Positions 1-8,790 are shown, counted from the stretch's first letter. The stretch is DNA of 64,000 nucleotides from CAIQPV01 sp963719855 (GCA_963719855.1 CAVRDK010000004.1:1364001-1428000); one strand, 5' to 3'. Notes: a model not told the origin generated them from the sequence alone. Numbers and translations: made by a program.

Positions 1-5
1 GCCCG

Positions 6-1736
6 TTAGAAATGCAGGCGATTTTCTGTCATACGATAGAGCCTCCGCCAGACGAAATTATTAAATCCCATTACAAATATGCACATGACACAAATCCCCA
101 AGGCAATCCGGGGGAAATCGCCGACTGCGGTCATCTCGGCGATGTAGCTGCCGAGGCCATGGGCTTTCAGGGTGGTATCGCCCCAAGTCACGTATTCGGC
201 AACGATGCTGGCATTCCATGAACCACCTGACGCGGTGATGGCGCCCGTGACAAAACTGGGAAAGATCGCCGGAAGCAGATAGCGACGCCACTTGAGCATG
301 CCGCTCAGACCAAAATTCTGCGCGGCATAGCGCAGTTCCATCGGCACGGTGGAGGCTCCGGCAATGACATTAAACAAGATGTACCACTGCGTGCCGAGGA
401 TCATCAGGGGGGACAGCCAGATATCCGGGTTGAGGCTGAAGCGTACGAGTAAAAAGACGGCAATGGGAAACATCAAGTTGGCCGGAAATGCCGCTAGGAA
501 TTGAATGATCGCCTGCGCACGCTCGGCGAACCTCGGATTCATCCCTATCCATACACCGACCGGAACCCAGACAAGGGCCGCCAGCGCAATCAGGATGATC
601 ACCCGGGACATTGTGTAAAATCCCAGCACGAAGACTCGCCCAACCTCGCTCCAACCTACTTCAGTATGGATAAAGTGAATAAGAGCCCACAGGGCATAAA
701 AAACTACGGCGGCAATGATTGCGTCCCAGATACGCTCCGGCATTGCGGAGGCTGTCTGGGGTCGCGCCCGAATCGACGTGCCATCGTAACGCAGCCGAAA
801 TACAGCGAACGAGCGCTCCAGCAATCTGCCGAATGCGACTACGACTTCCTGAGTACGCTCGGTGCGGCGCAGCCAAGTCAGCAACCATGAGTCCTGGGCA
901 GTTTCGCCGCCGGATTCCTCGAAGCGGAATTTGTCTGCCCAGGCAAGCAGCGGCCTGAAGAAAAGCTGGTCGTAGAGCATCACGCCGATCAACATCGCGC
1001 CGATGGCCCATCCGATTGCATGCAGATCACGCTGCTCGATGGCCAAGGCGATATAGGAACCGATGCCCGGCAGCTTGATGTTCTGGTTGGAAACCGAGAT
1101 AGCCTCCGAAGCGACAACGAAGAACCAGCCGCCCGACATGGACATCATCATGTTCCACAGCAGCCCCGGCGTGGCGAAGGGCAGTTCCAGCCGCCAGAAC
1201 TGTTGCCAGGCGGAAAGCTTGAACACGCTCGCGGCTTCCTTCAATTCAGCGGGAACGGTACGGAATCCCTGATAGACGCTGAAGGCCATGTTCCAGGCTT
1301 GGGAAGTGAAGATGGCGAATATTGCCGCACACTCGACACCGAGCAGGCTGCCGGGAAACAGGGCAATGAAAGCCGTGACCGTGATGGAAAGAAAACCGAG
1401 GACGGGAATCGACTGGAGAATATCCAGGATGGGCACCATAACTTTTTCCGCCGCGCGGTACCTCGTTGCCAGAACCGCAAATACACAACTGAATACTATG
1501 GAAGCGCCGAGGGCGATGAACATGCGCAGCGTGGTGCGGAGCAGGTAATAGGGCAAATATGCCGGGTCGAGAGATATCGGAAGCGTTTCACCCAATTGGT
1601 AGGGACGGGCCATCTGTCCGCCGCCGTAAGCCAGCAAAATTAATAGCGACAGCACTATAGGCAACAAGGCCAAATCCCATCGGTTCCCTCTAGCCTCAAC
1701 GACTTGCCGAGGAAAAAACTGCTTGCGTTCACTCAT
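6..1736 (-). CDS. ABC transporter permease, duplicated (anion/NitT-TauT type)
   Basis: This 576-residue inner-membrane protein carries two binding-protein-dependent permease domains in one chain. Each half has about six hydrophobic segments and an EAA loop: roughly residues 164-189 (ELKEAASVFKLS) and 467-494 (ELRYAAQNFGLS). The layout matches the duplicated permease component of anion ABC systems (COG4986 type), where one chain replaces a homodimer. The ATPase and binding protein would lie beyond the left edge and are not seen, so the substrate is unknown; nitrate, sulfonate or other anions are family-based guesses. The ATG at 1736 is followed by a short basic N-terminus and a membrane segment. 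The gene diverges from the NorQ cluster across a 285-bp spacer. Confidence 0.85.
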   Translation of the reverse strand: MSERKQFFPRQVVEARGNRWDLALLPIVLSLLILLAYGGGQMARPYQLGETLPISLDPAYLPYYLLRTTLRMFIALGASIVFSCVFAVLATRYRAAEKVMVPILDILQSIPVLGFLSITVTAFIALFPGSLLGVECAAIFAIFTSQAWNMAFSVYQGFRTVPAELKEAASVFKLSAWQQFWRLELPFATPGLLWNMMMSMSGGWFFVVASEAISVSNQNIKLPGIGSYIALAIEQRDLHAIGWAIGAMLIGVMLYDQLFFRPLLAWADKFRFEESGGETAQDSWLLTWLRRTERTQEVVVAFGRLLERSFAVFRLRYDGTSIRARPQTASAMPERIWDAIIAAVVFYALWALIHFIHTEVGWSEVGRVFVLGFYTMSRVIILIALAALVWVPVGVWIGMNPRFAERAQAIIQFLAAFPANLMFPIAVFLLVRFSLNPDIWLSPLMILGTQWYILFNVIAGASTVPMELRYAAQNFGLSGMLKWRRYLLPAIFPSFVTGAITASGGSWNASIVAEYVTWGDTTLKAHGLGSYIAEMTAVGDFPRIALGICVMCIFVMGFNNFVWRRLYRMTENRLHF

Positions 1737-1868
1737 GTTCGTATTGTTTTCTTGGTTCGCTCCCGCCCGAGAGGATCAGGATGGCAACAACGACATAATA
1801 CCGGAAACAAAAGCCTATCGTGTCCATTCGCTGGGGATTATGCAACGCGTCGCAGTGACCTATCTGGT

Positions 1869-1912
1869 TGCCACGTCAAGGGGGTACTAAGTTGCTTAAC
1901 TTTAACGTGGCA
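1869..1912. repeat. Imperfect inverted repeat in the divergent spacer
   Basis: TGCCACGTcAAG (1869-1880) is mirrored by CTTTAACGTGGCA (1900-1912). It lies between the permease start and the FNR-type box. It could be an operator for either divergent gene; no family could be assigned and there is no T-tract of a terminator. Confidence 0.35.
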
Positions 1913-1937
1913 TGTTTGTAATTACCTTCTCCCTTAC

Positions 1938-1951
1938 TTGACCACGATCAA
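1938..1951. promoter_or_regulatory. FNR/DNR-type binding site upstream of the NorQ cluster
   Basis: TTGACCACGATCAA fits the FNR/ANR/DNR consensus TTGAY-N4-RTCAA exactly. It sits inside a longer perfect 9-bp inverted repeat (CTTACTTGA 1933-1941 and TCAAGTAAG 1948-1956). Its centre is about 77 bp before the chosen norQ-like start. By family knowledge such sites give activation under low oxygen or nitric oxide. This is the main sequence reason to link the cluster to anaerobic or nitrogen-oxide respiration. Confidence 0.6.
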
Positions 1952-1976
1952 GTAAGAATTTGCCCGTTTCACTTAG

Positions 1977-1988
1977 ACTTGATCAAGT
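1977..1988. promoter_or_regulatory. Perfect 12-bp palindrome ACTTGATCAAGT
   Basis: The palindrome has the same half-sites as the adjacent FNR-type box but no 4-bp spacer. It lies about 33 bp before the start at 2022. It could be a second or decoy operator or a site for another regulator. It is seen directly; the function is not known. Confidence 0.4.
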
Positions 1989-2021
1989 AGATTTGATGAA
2001 ATCTTTACAATGGACCTGAGA

Positions 2022-2804
2022 ATGAGTGAACTGCCTTTCTACAAACCACACGGCAACGAAATCGAATTGTTCGAACATGCCTACCGCAACCGCTTGCCCT
2101 TGCTGATCAAGGGGCCAACTGGCTGTGGCAAGACACGCTTCGTGGCACATATGGCGGCAAAACTCGATCTGCCGCTGTACACCGTGGCCTGCCATGACGA
2201 TCTCACCGCCGCAGATCTGGTGGGGCGACATCTCATCGGTGATGGTGAGACTTACTGGAACGATGGCCCGCTTACCCGTGCGGTGCGCGAGGGCGGCATC
2301 TGCTATCTGGATGAAGTGGTGGAAGCGCGCAAGGACACCACCGTGGTACTGCACCCGCTGTCCGACGACCGCCGCATCCTGCCTATCGAACGCACCGGGG
2401 AGATACTCAACGCACCGCCGGAATTTATGCTGGTGGTGTCTTACAACCCCGGCTATCAGAATTTCCTCAAGGGTATGAAACCCAGCACGCGCCAACGTTT
2501 CGTCAGCCTGCGCTTTGATTTTCCGGGATCGGAACTGGAACAGCAGATCGTCATCGGCGAGACAGGTGCCGATGCGATGCTGTCCAAGCGGCTGGTCAAC
2601 CTCGCCAACAGCCTGCGCGCGCTCAAGGAACACGATCTGGAAGAAGCAGCCAGCACACGCCTGCTGGTCTATACTGCCACACTGATCGGCAGTGGCTTCG
2701 ATCCGGTGGAAGCTTGCCGTGCCGCACTGGTGGAGCCGCTCACCGACGACGAGGAAACTGCGGAGGCACTGATGGAGATCGTCTATGCCAGCTTCGGAAA
2801 GTGA
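2022..2804 (+). CDS. CbbQ/NirQ/NorQ-family MoxR-type AAA+ ATPase
   Basis: AAA+ ATPase of about 260 residues, the usual NorQ/CbbQ length. Walker A is GPTGCGKT (residues 31-38), Walker B is CYLDEV with D97/E98, and the sensor region is SYNPGYQ. Family members work with a VWA partner to remodel or insert metal into a client: NorQ-NorD for nitric oxide reductase, CbbQ-CbbO for RuBisCO. The VWA partner is two genes downstream. I chose ATG 2022 (MSELPFYKPHG) over ATG 2010 because a GGA lies at about the right distance and family starts look alike. NorQ and CbbQ cannot be told apart by eye. The FNR box and the polyferredoxin favour NorQ; the autotrophic genome leaves CbbQ open. Confidence 0.85.
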   Translation: MSELPFYKPHGNEIELFEHAYRNRLPLLIKGPTGCGKTRFVAHMAAKLDLPLYTVACHDDLTAADLVGRHLIGDGETYWNDGPLTRAVREGGICYLDEVVEARKDTTVVLHPLSDDRRILPIERTGEILNAPPEFMLVVSYNPGYQNFLKGMKPSTRQRFVSLRFDFPGSELEQQIVIGETGADAMLSKRLVNLANSLRALKEHDLEEAASTRLLVYTATLIGSGFDPVEACRAALVEPLTDDEETAEALMEIVYASFGK

Positions 2805-2831
2805 AGGCAAAGCACCCGGGCAAACGCTGCT

Positions 2832-3797
2832 ATGAATAATACCCAGCGCAGCCGACTGCTGGCTCAGGCCGGATTTTTCATGCTGTTCCTGCTGGCGCCG
2901 GTGTTTGATCTGTTTCGCCTCGATCTCAACCTCAAGCATTTCTTTTTTCTTGGCATGCACTGGACGCTGGGTCTGGACGACTTTATCGCCGGAAAAATAA
3001 ATGCCACCCAAGCCGCCATCAATCTCGTGCTGCGCGGTGGTTTACCGATCCTCGGAACCATCGCCTTCGGCGTGGGAATTTCCTGGAAATACGGTCGTCT
3101 TTATTGCGGCTGGCTGTGCCCCCACTTTTCTGTAGTGGAAACCATCAACCAGCTCATGCGCCGCGCCATCGGTCGGCAAAGCTTGTGGGATCGCCACGCG
3201 CTGCCGGAGCAAAATGTCGACGGCTCCATCACCAAGGCCAACCCGCTCTACTGGCTGGCGTTGCTGCCTCTGGTGATAGCCTTCGCCTTTCTGTGGGCCA
3301 TTGCTTTGCTGACTTATCTGCTTCCCCCACAGGAAATCTATGGCAACCTGTGGCATGGCGCACTGACGCACAACCAGAGCGTTTTCCTGACCGCAGGCAC
3401 CATTGCCTTCTTCGTCGAATTCATGTTCGCGCGCCACTTGTTTTGTCGCTACGCCTGTGCCATCGGCCTGTTCCAGAGCCTCGCCTGGATGGGCAACCGC
3501 AAAGCCATGGTGATCGGCTTCGACCGCCGCCGCGCTGAAGAGTGCATCGACTGCAACGCCGCCTGCAACAACGTCTGCCCAATGCGTCTTAGACCTCGCA
3601 GCATCAAGCGCCAAATGTTCACCTGCACCCAGTGCGGACAGTGCGCCGATGCCTGCAGCAAGGTGCAGGCCGATAACCCGCGTGGCACGCTGCTGAAATG
3701 GGTCGAGCACGAATGCGCCCTGGACAAGTCCGCGCGGGATTTTGGGCATCACATCGACATTCCGGCGCATTGTTACGAACCCGGTGGAAAAAAGTAA
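2832..3797 (+). CDS. NapH/CcoG-like membrane polyferredoxin (4Fe-4S)
   Basis: 321-residue membrane protein with about four hydrophobic segments. It has the paired NapH/NosR-type motifs CGWLCP (92-97) and CRYAC (205-209). A cytoplasmic C-terminal domain carries two 4Fe-4S motifs, with cysteines at 238/241/245/249 and 265/268/271/275. Such proteins pass electrons from the quinol pool or help metal-centre assembly. It sits between the NorQ-like and NorD-like genes, 27 bp after the first and 12 bp before the second, so it is probably co-transcribed and could reduce the client of that pair or the molybdoenzyme downstream. That role is inferred. Confidence 0.85.
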   Translation: MNNTQRSRLLAQAGFFMLFLLAPVFDLFRLDLNLKHFFFLGMHWTLGLDDFIAGKINATQAAINLVLRGGLPILGTIAFGVGISWKYGRLYCGWLCPHFSVVETINQLMRRAIGRQSLWDRHALPEQNVDGSITKANPLYWLALLPLVIAFAFLWAIALLTYLLPPQEIYGNLWHGALTHNQSVFLTAGTIAFFVEFMFARHLFCRYACAIGLFQSLAWMGNRKAMVIGFDRRRAEECIDCNAACNNVCPMRLRPRSIKRQMFTCTQCGQCADACSKVQADNPRGTLLKWVEHECALDKSARDFGHHIDIPAHCYEPGGKK

Positions 3798-3809
3798 ATG
3801 GTGCCCTAA

Positions 3810-5636
3810 ATGGAAGAACAAGTCGGTGCCCTATGGCACAAATTAATTACCGGTGCGGCTGACAAACGTTATCCTGGTGAAGCGGTGACGCTGGAGCAAA
3901 TCAGTAAGATGGCAGGCATCCTGTTCCGCGCCTGGGGCGGCGACAGCGGGCTCGCGGTGAAATCTGCCTGCGCCACTACACACGGCGCAAAGCGCAGTCT
4001 GTTGCAACGCATTGCCGGGAGCAACCTCAAAACCGAATTAACTTGGCTCGACGGTGGAACCCTCAACCTGCCCGCCATGCTCGACCTCTTTCCACAGCGC
4101 AGTCTGAACCGCGATCTCTACCTGTGGCTGATCGCTCTGGCTGCTGCCGAATCCAACCCAGCACAGCCCTGGATATGGCGCAACCAGCAAGCCACGTTGG
4201 ATGTGCTGGCAAGATTTCCCGGTTTGGCTCCGCGCTACCGCCGTTTGGTGGATGCCGTGCTGACCATGCGTCCGCTACCCAAGCAACTGCCCTCAGGGGA
4301 ACGTGAACAAGAAGAAGCTATCCGTGCTGCGCTGCTGAACCCCGGCAGTGTGGAACGGCTACCGCCAGCCAATCGTCCGCCCCAGCCGGTTTACCTGTGG
4401 CTGCACCCCGATCCTCCCGTGAGTGCGGCTGCCAAGGGCGGCGGCAAGGAACCGGAAAGCCATGAAGGCGGCGACAGCAAGAAAAGCGAAAATGACCGCC
4501 GCTACCAGGCTGAGCGGGTTGACATGCCGAATGAAAAAGACGGCTTCATGATGTGCTTCCGGGCAGAGAGTATTTTCAGTTGGGCCGAATATATCAAGGT
4601 TAATCGCCACACAGAGGAAGACGAACCCCCTGACGAACGTCCGGCGGAAGATCTGGATCGTTTGAGCGTGGCCCAAGACGGCAAAACCACTGCATCGCGC
4701 CTGCGCTTTGATCTGGATTTGCCGTCTGAGGAAGCGGATGATCTGCCGCTTGGCGGCGGCATTTTGCTTCCGGAATGGCACTACAAAAAACAGCGTATGC
4801 AGCCCGCCCATTGCCGCTTGCAGCCCATGGTGGCGCGCAACGCGGAACTGTTGCCGCTACCGTCACACCTATCCGCCATTGCGCGCCGCCTGCGTAGCCA
4901 GTTCGAAGCACTTACACCTGCCAAGATATGGCTCAAGGGACAATTCGACGGCACCGAACTCGATCTGGACGCTTGCGTACAATTCACCGCCGACCGCATC
5001 AGCGGTCTCGATGCGCAGGAAGCAGGGCTGTATAAGGCTCACCACTACCGTGATCGCGACTTGGCGTGCCTGCTGCTGGCGGACCTGTCGCTCTCCACCG
5101 ATGCCTACGTCAACGACCAGGCCCGCGTCATCGACGTCATTCGCGATACTTTGTTCCTGTTTTCCGAAGCTCTGTCGGCCACCGGCGACCGCTTCGCGCT
5201 GTACGGTTTCTCCTCCCTCAAGCGCGAAAACATCCGCTTCCACGTTCTTAAGGAATTCGAGCGCAAGTACAACGACGAAGTGCGCGGGCGCATCACCGCG
5301 ATCAAGCCCGGCTTTTACACCCGTATGGGCGCTGCCATTCGCCATTCAAGCCAGTTGCTCGCCAAGCAATCGGCGACGCAAAGATTGTTGCTGATCCTCA
5401 CCGACGGCAAGCCCAACGACCTGGATCAGTATGAAGGGCGCTACGGCGTAGAAGACACCCGCGTTGCTATCCACGAGGCGCGCCGCATGGGGCTGCGCCC
5501 GTTCTGCGTCACCATCGACGAGAAAGGCAGCAGCTACCTGCCACACCTGTTCGGCGTCAACGGCTATGTAGTGATTCGCAAACCCTCAGAATTGCCGCGC
5601 GAGCTACCGATGTTGTATGCTCAACTGACACATTGA
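3810..5636 (+). CDS. NorD/CbbO-like VWA-domain protein
   Basis: 608-residue protein with a C-terminal von Willebrand A domain. The MIDAS signature DLSLS starts at D425, followed by the TDGKPND loop near 531-537. The N-terminal two thirds is helical and charged, with a Lys/Glu-rich stretch near residues 208-235. The length suits NorD (about 600-640) better than CbbO (about 770). By family knowledge it couples to the NorQ-like ATPase encoded upstream. No norC or norB lies in the window, so the client is unknown. It starts at ATG 3810, 12 bp after the polyferredoxin gene. Confidence 0.8.
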   Translation: MEEQVGALWHKLITGAADKRYPGEAVTLEQISKMAGILFRAWGGDSGLAVKSACATTHGAKRSLLQRIAGSNLKTELTWLDGGTLNLPAMLDLFPQRSLNRDLYLWLIALAAAESNPAQPWIWRNQQATLDVLARFPGLAPRYRRLVDAVLTMRPLPKQLPSGEREQEEAIRAALLNPGSVERLPPANRPPQPVYLWLHPDPPVSAAAKGGGKEPESHEGGDSKKSENDRRYQAERVDMPNEKDGFMMCFRAESIFSWAEYIKVNRHTEEDEPPDERPAEDLDRLSVAQDGKTTASRLRFDLDLPSEEADDLPLGGGILLPEWHYKKQRMQPAHCRLQPMVARNAELLPLPSHLSAIARRLRSQFEALTPAKIWLKGQFDGTELDLDACVQFTADRISGLDAQEAGLYKAHHYRDRDLACLLLADLSLSTDAYVNDQARVIDVIRDTLFLFSEALSATGDRFALYGFSSLKRENIRFHVLKEFERKYNDEVRGRITAIKPGFYTRMGAAIRHSSQLLAKQSATQRLLLILTDGKPNDLDQYEGRYGVEDTRVAIHEARRMGLRPFCVTIDEKGSSYLPHLFGVNGYVVIRKPSELPRELPMLYAQLTH

Positions 5637-5709
5637 AGATAAGTCACCTTATGGGTGCCATTTGAAAATGGTGCAGCACTCTGCACGAAGAAAGGAAAAA
5701 AATTTGACC

Positions 5710-6093
5710 ATGGGTTATTTGTTGATAAAAGGACTGCATATCACATGCGCGTTTACCAGCTACATGCTGTTTATGTTACGTGGCATCTGGCATTTTCGCG
5801 GTTCACCCATCATGCAGCAACAATGGGTCAGAATCGTGCCGCATGTCGTGGACACGCTATTGCTCACCTCTGCCATAGCTTTGGCTATTACCATCCAACA
5901 ATATCCTTTTGTGAATGCATGGCTAACTTCTAAAGTGGTCGGATTGTTGTTGTATATCGTGCTAGGTTTCGTCGCGCTGAAATATGGCAAGAACAAAACC
6001 ATACGCATTTTCGCCTGGATGGCAGCCCAAGTGGTGTTCGCCTATATCGTGCTGGTCGCCATCCAGCATAATCCAATGCCATTCATACATTGA
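5710..6093 (+). CDS. SirB-family small membrane protein
   Basis: A protein of about 127 residues with four hydrophobic segments and a start (MGYLLIKGLHITCAF) typical of the SirB family (invasion gene expression up-regulator, InvB/SirB). The biochemical role of the family is unsettled. The His and aromatic residues in the membrane segments resemble small quinone- or haem-binding proteins. It lies 73 bp after the NorD-like gene and 37 bp before the molybdoenzyme, in the same direction. An AGGA lies near 5691. A TTG start at 5704 or an in-frame ATG at 5662 is also possible. Confidence 0.7.
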   Translation: MGYLLIKGLHITCAFTSYMLFMLRGIWHFRGSPIMQQQWVRIVPHVVDTLLLTSAIALAITIQQYPFVNAWLTSKVVGLLLYIVLGFVALKYGKNKTIRIFAWMAAQVVFAYIVLVAIQHNPMPFIH

Positions 6094-6130
6094 GAATAAA
6101 GGGCACCTTTAAAGGATTCAGGAGGATTTC

Positions 6131-8404
6131 GTGACATCCATTCCTTCATACTGCCCTCTGTGTATTTCCTTCTGCGGCTGTTTCTATCAGATAGAGGACG
6201 GGGTGCTAACCGGTGTTGTTGCCAATCCAGACCACCCCACCGGCAAACACTTGTGCTCCAAGGGGCTTGCGGCACCTGCGTTATTACGGCATCCCGACCG
6301 GCTTTTATATCCGTTGCGCCGCACCAACCCCAAGGGCAGTATCGATCCCGGCTGGCAAAGAATTTCATGGGATGAGGCGCTGGGAATCACCGCGTCCAAC
6401 ATGAGGCGTATTGCTGAAGAAAGCGGGGCGGAAGCGGTGAGTTTTTGCGTGACCACTCCCAGCGGCACGGCAATAGCAGATGGCATGCCATGGATTTTCC
6501 GTCTGGCCAATGCTTTCGGCAGCCCCAATGTGGTGTGGACTACCCACGTATGTAACTGGCACCGGGATTTCGCTCCGATAACCACTTTCGGCTCGGGTAT
6601 CGGTATGCCCGATTTTGCGCGCACCGGCTGTTTGCTGTTGTGGGGGGTGAATCCGCCCGCCACATGGCTCTCAATGGCAGAGGAAATCAAGGCAGCGCGG
6701 CAGAGGGGAATGAAGCTGATCGTCATCGATCCTCGCAGCGCCGGTTTCGCAAAGGGTGCCGACGTGTGGTTGCGGGTGCGCCCAGGAACCGATGGGGTAT
6801 TGGCGTTGGCGCTGGCAAACCTGTTAGTGCAAAGCGGTCGCTTTGATCTCGAGTTTCTCTTGCGTCATACCACTGCGCCGTTTCTGGTGCGGATAGACAA
6901 CGGTGAGTTTTTGCGCTCTGCCGCAGGGCAGAAAATGGTGTGGGATGAAGCGCGTGGATGTGCCGTGCCAGTTCCTCCGCAGGGAAGCGTTATGTTCCAA
7001 GCGGCGCTCACCGGGCAATTCGAGGTTTCAACGCCTGACGGTTTAATATCCTGCCGTCCCGCCTTCGATTTTTTTGCACAGCGTTGTGCGGAATATCCTT
7101 TGACACGGGCGTCGGAAATTACCGGCATTCCCGGGGCCATTATCACGCAGGCAGCGGAATTGATGACTGGCTACGGCCCCGTCGCGTTTTACGGCTGGGC
7201 GGGGCTGAACCAGCATAGTGAGGCAACACAGACCGGTCGGGCGCTGCATCTGTTATATACGCTTACCGGGTGTTATGACGCTCCTGGCGGCAACGTGTTT
7301 TTCACTAAAACGCCGATGCGTAACGCGATGGGCAGCGAGCTGCTGCCGCCGGGACAGGCATCCAAGGCGCTGGGGTTAGGTTCGCGGCCTCTCGGTCCAG
7401 CCGGGAAGGGATGGATTTCCGAGGCTGATTTGTACAGTGCCATCATGGACGGGAAACCGTATCCGGTTCGCGGATTGCTGTCCTTCGGTTCCAATCTGCT
7501 GGCTACCCGAGCCGAGCCGAAACGGGGGCAGGAAGCATTGCGCAGATTGGAGTTTTACGCGCATGCAGATTTCTTTCCTTCCGCGATGAGCCGCGATGCG
7601 GATATCCTGTTCCCCGTCGCCATGCCATGGGAGAGGCAGGGTTTGCAGGCAGGATTCTTCGTGAACCAGGCGGCGGAATCACTGGTTCAGTTGCGCACCC
7701 CGGTGGTAGCGCCCCAAGGCGAGGCACGATCAGATGCCGCCATTGCTTTCGATCTGGCGGCACGCCTCGGTTTGAATAGCCATTTTTTTAGCGGTGACCC
7801 CGAGGAAGCATTGCGCTACGTGCTTGAACTCACCGGCTTGACTCCAGAAGTTTTGCGGGACGCACCTGAAGGCGTGAAGCTGTTGCTCGATACGCGTTAT
7901 TTCAAATATCTGGAGAAGGGCTTTGCCACACCCAGCGGGCGAATTAAATTCTATTCCGAGTCGTTGCAGCGCATCGGCCAGCCGCCGTTGCCGGAATTCC
8001 GGCAGCCTGAACTTAGTGCGGAATTTCCCCTGCTGATTACTTGCGCAAAACTTCCCGACCATTGCCACAGCCAGAACCAGCAAGCGGAGCGTCCAGGGCG
8101 CAAGCCGCGACTTCCTGCGGTATCTCTTAATCCCATAACGGCAGGAGAGCAGGGCATAGCGGAAGGAGATGTGGTTACTGTGCGTTCGCCCCACGGCGCT
8201 ATGTTAGGGCGCGCAAAACTGGATGCCACTCTCGACCCGCAGACGTTATGGGCACATTACGGTTGGTGGCAAACGGTTCCCGGCGAAGCAGCGGAAATGA
8301 CTGCCAACTACACTGCCTTGGCCGGGCAGGAATGCGACCCAGTAAGCGGTTCGGCGCTGCTGCGGGGGATTTGTTGCCGGGTGGATAAAACCTTGCTGCC
8401 TTAA
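6131..8404 (+). CDS. Molybdopterin (bisPGD) oxidoreductase, cytoplasmic, 4Fe-4S
   Basis: 757-residue member of the DMSO-reductase superfamily. An N-terminal 4Fe-4S site is formed by C8, C11, C15 and C42, and C141 (in THVCNWHRDF) is the likely Mo or W ligand. A C-terminal molydopterin dinucleotide-binding domain covers about residues 635-750. There is no twin-arginine signal, so it is cytoplasmic. GTG 6131 is chosen because a strong AGGAGG precedes it. The Fe-S/Cys spacing is like NasA, FdhF and acetylene hydratase, but the residue after the second Cys is Ile, not the Asp that acetylene hydratase needs. The substrate is unknown. As the last gene of the FNR-box cluster it may take electrons from the upstream polyferredoxin (inference). 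Confidence 0.85.
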   Translation: MTSIPSYCPLCISFCGCFYQIEDGVLTGVVANPDHPTGKHLCSKGLAAPALLRHPDRLLYPLRRTNPKGSIDPGWQRISWDEALGITASNMRRIAEESGAEAVSFCVTTPSGTAIADGMPWIFRLANAFGSPNVVWTTHVCNWHRDFAPITTFGSGIGMPDFARTGCLLLWGVNPPATWLSMAEEIKAARQRGMKLIVIDPRSAGFAKGADVWLRVRPGTDGVLALALANLLVQSGRFDLEFLLRHTTAPFLVRIDNGEFLRSAAGQKMVWDEARGCAVPVPPQGSVMFQAALTGQFEVSTPDGLISCRPAFDFFAQRCAEYPLTRASEITGIPGAIITQAAELMTGYGPVAFYGWAGLNQHSEATQTGRALHLLYTLTGCYDAPGGNVFFTKTPMRNAMGSELLPPGQASKALGLGSRPLGPAGKGWISEADLYSAIMDGKPYPVRGLLSFGSNLLATRAEPKRGQEALRRLEFYAHADFFPSAMSRDADILFPVAMPWERQGLQAGFFVNQAAESLVQLRTPVVAPQGEARSDAAIAFDLAARLGLNSHFFSGDPEEALRYVLELTGLTPEVLRDAPEGVKLLLDTRYFKYLEKGFATPSGRIKFYSESLQRIGQPPLPEFRQPELSAEFPLLITCAKLPDHCHSQNQQAERPGRKPRLPAVSLNPITAGEQGIAEGDVVTVRSPHGAMLGRAKLDATLDPQTLWAHYGWWQTVPGEAAEMTANYTALAGQECDPVSGSALLRGICCRVDKTLLP

Positions 8405-8567
8405 ATTGATCCGGCGCCGGATATACCGTGCTGGTCGCACCGCTGCCTAGTTTCCTGACAAGCTCATAATTTGCCGACATGCTTCATTGATTATGGTTTC
8501 GCCTGAAGGGCTGCCTTCAGTTGTTGCGCCAGATCGTCTGTGGTTTTTGCCGCCGGTTGCGGTACCT
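8405..8567. other. Short spacer with a possible out-of-frame C-terminal extension
   Basis: On the minus strand, 8569-8491 reads as a plausible coding tail (EVPQPAAKTTDDLAQQLKAA) ending in TAA at 8491-8493. It is one base out of frame with the small membrane-protein gene at 8568-8762. No terminator was recognised. Confidence 0.3.
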
Positions 8568-8762
8568 CTATTTTTCCTTAGCCCAGTCCGCCAACTCTCC
8601 CGCACCCCATGACACCAGCGAGGCGAGAGAAAAAACCAGTATCTTGCGTGTCATGCCCTTGGGGATTCCCTGCTCTTCCAGATAACGGTGAAAATACCAG
8701 GCGGCGACGAAGAACACGATGGTGGAGATGATCAAGTTCCACATGGAGGGCAGCGTGAACAT
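8568..8762 (-). CDS. Small membrane protein of unknown function
   Basis: 64-residue protein with one hydrophobic segment near residues 8-24, then a short amphipathic region (HRYLEEQGIPKGMTRK) and a second hydrophobic stretch ending SWGAGELADWAKEK. A clear AGGAG precedes the ATG at 8762, so it is probably expressed. I do not recognise a family. The stop follows a run of five A on the coding strand (T5 at 8571-8575). One more A would let translation run on for about 26 residues to a stop at 8491. Either this is the true end or a single-base deletion truncates a protein of about 90 residues. Confidence 0.6.
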   Translation of the reverse strand: MFTLPSMWNLIISTIVFFVAAWYFHRYLEEQGIPKGMTRKILVFSLASLVSWGAGELADWAKEK

Positions 8763-8790
8763 TATTTATTCTCCTCATGGGTTGAAAAAA

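Noticed and set aside
2022..5636. Firm naming of the pair as cbbQ and cbbO for RuBisCO activation
   Set aside because: The VWA protein is short for CbbO, a polyferredoxin lies between, and an FNR-type box precedes the cluster; cbbM is 14 kb away. Left as family-level names.
6131..8404. Acetylene hydratase
   Set aside because: Cysteine spacing is similar, but the needed Asp next to the Fe-S cysteine is Ile.
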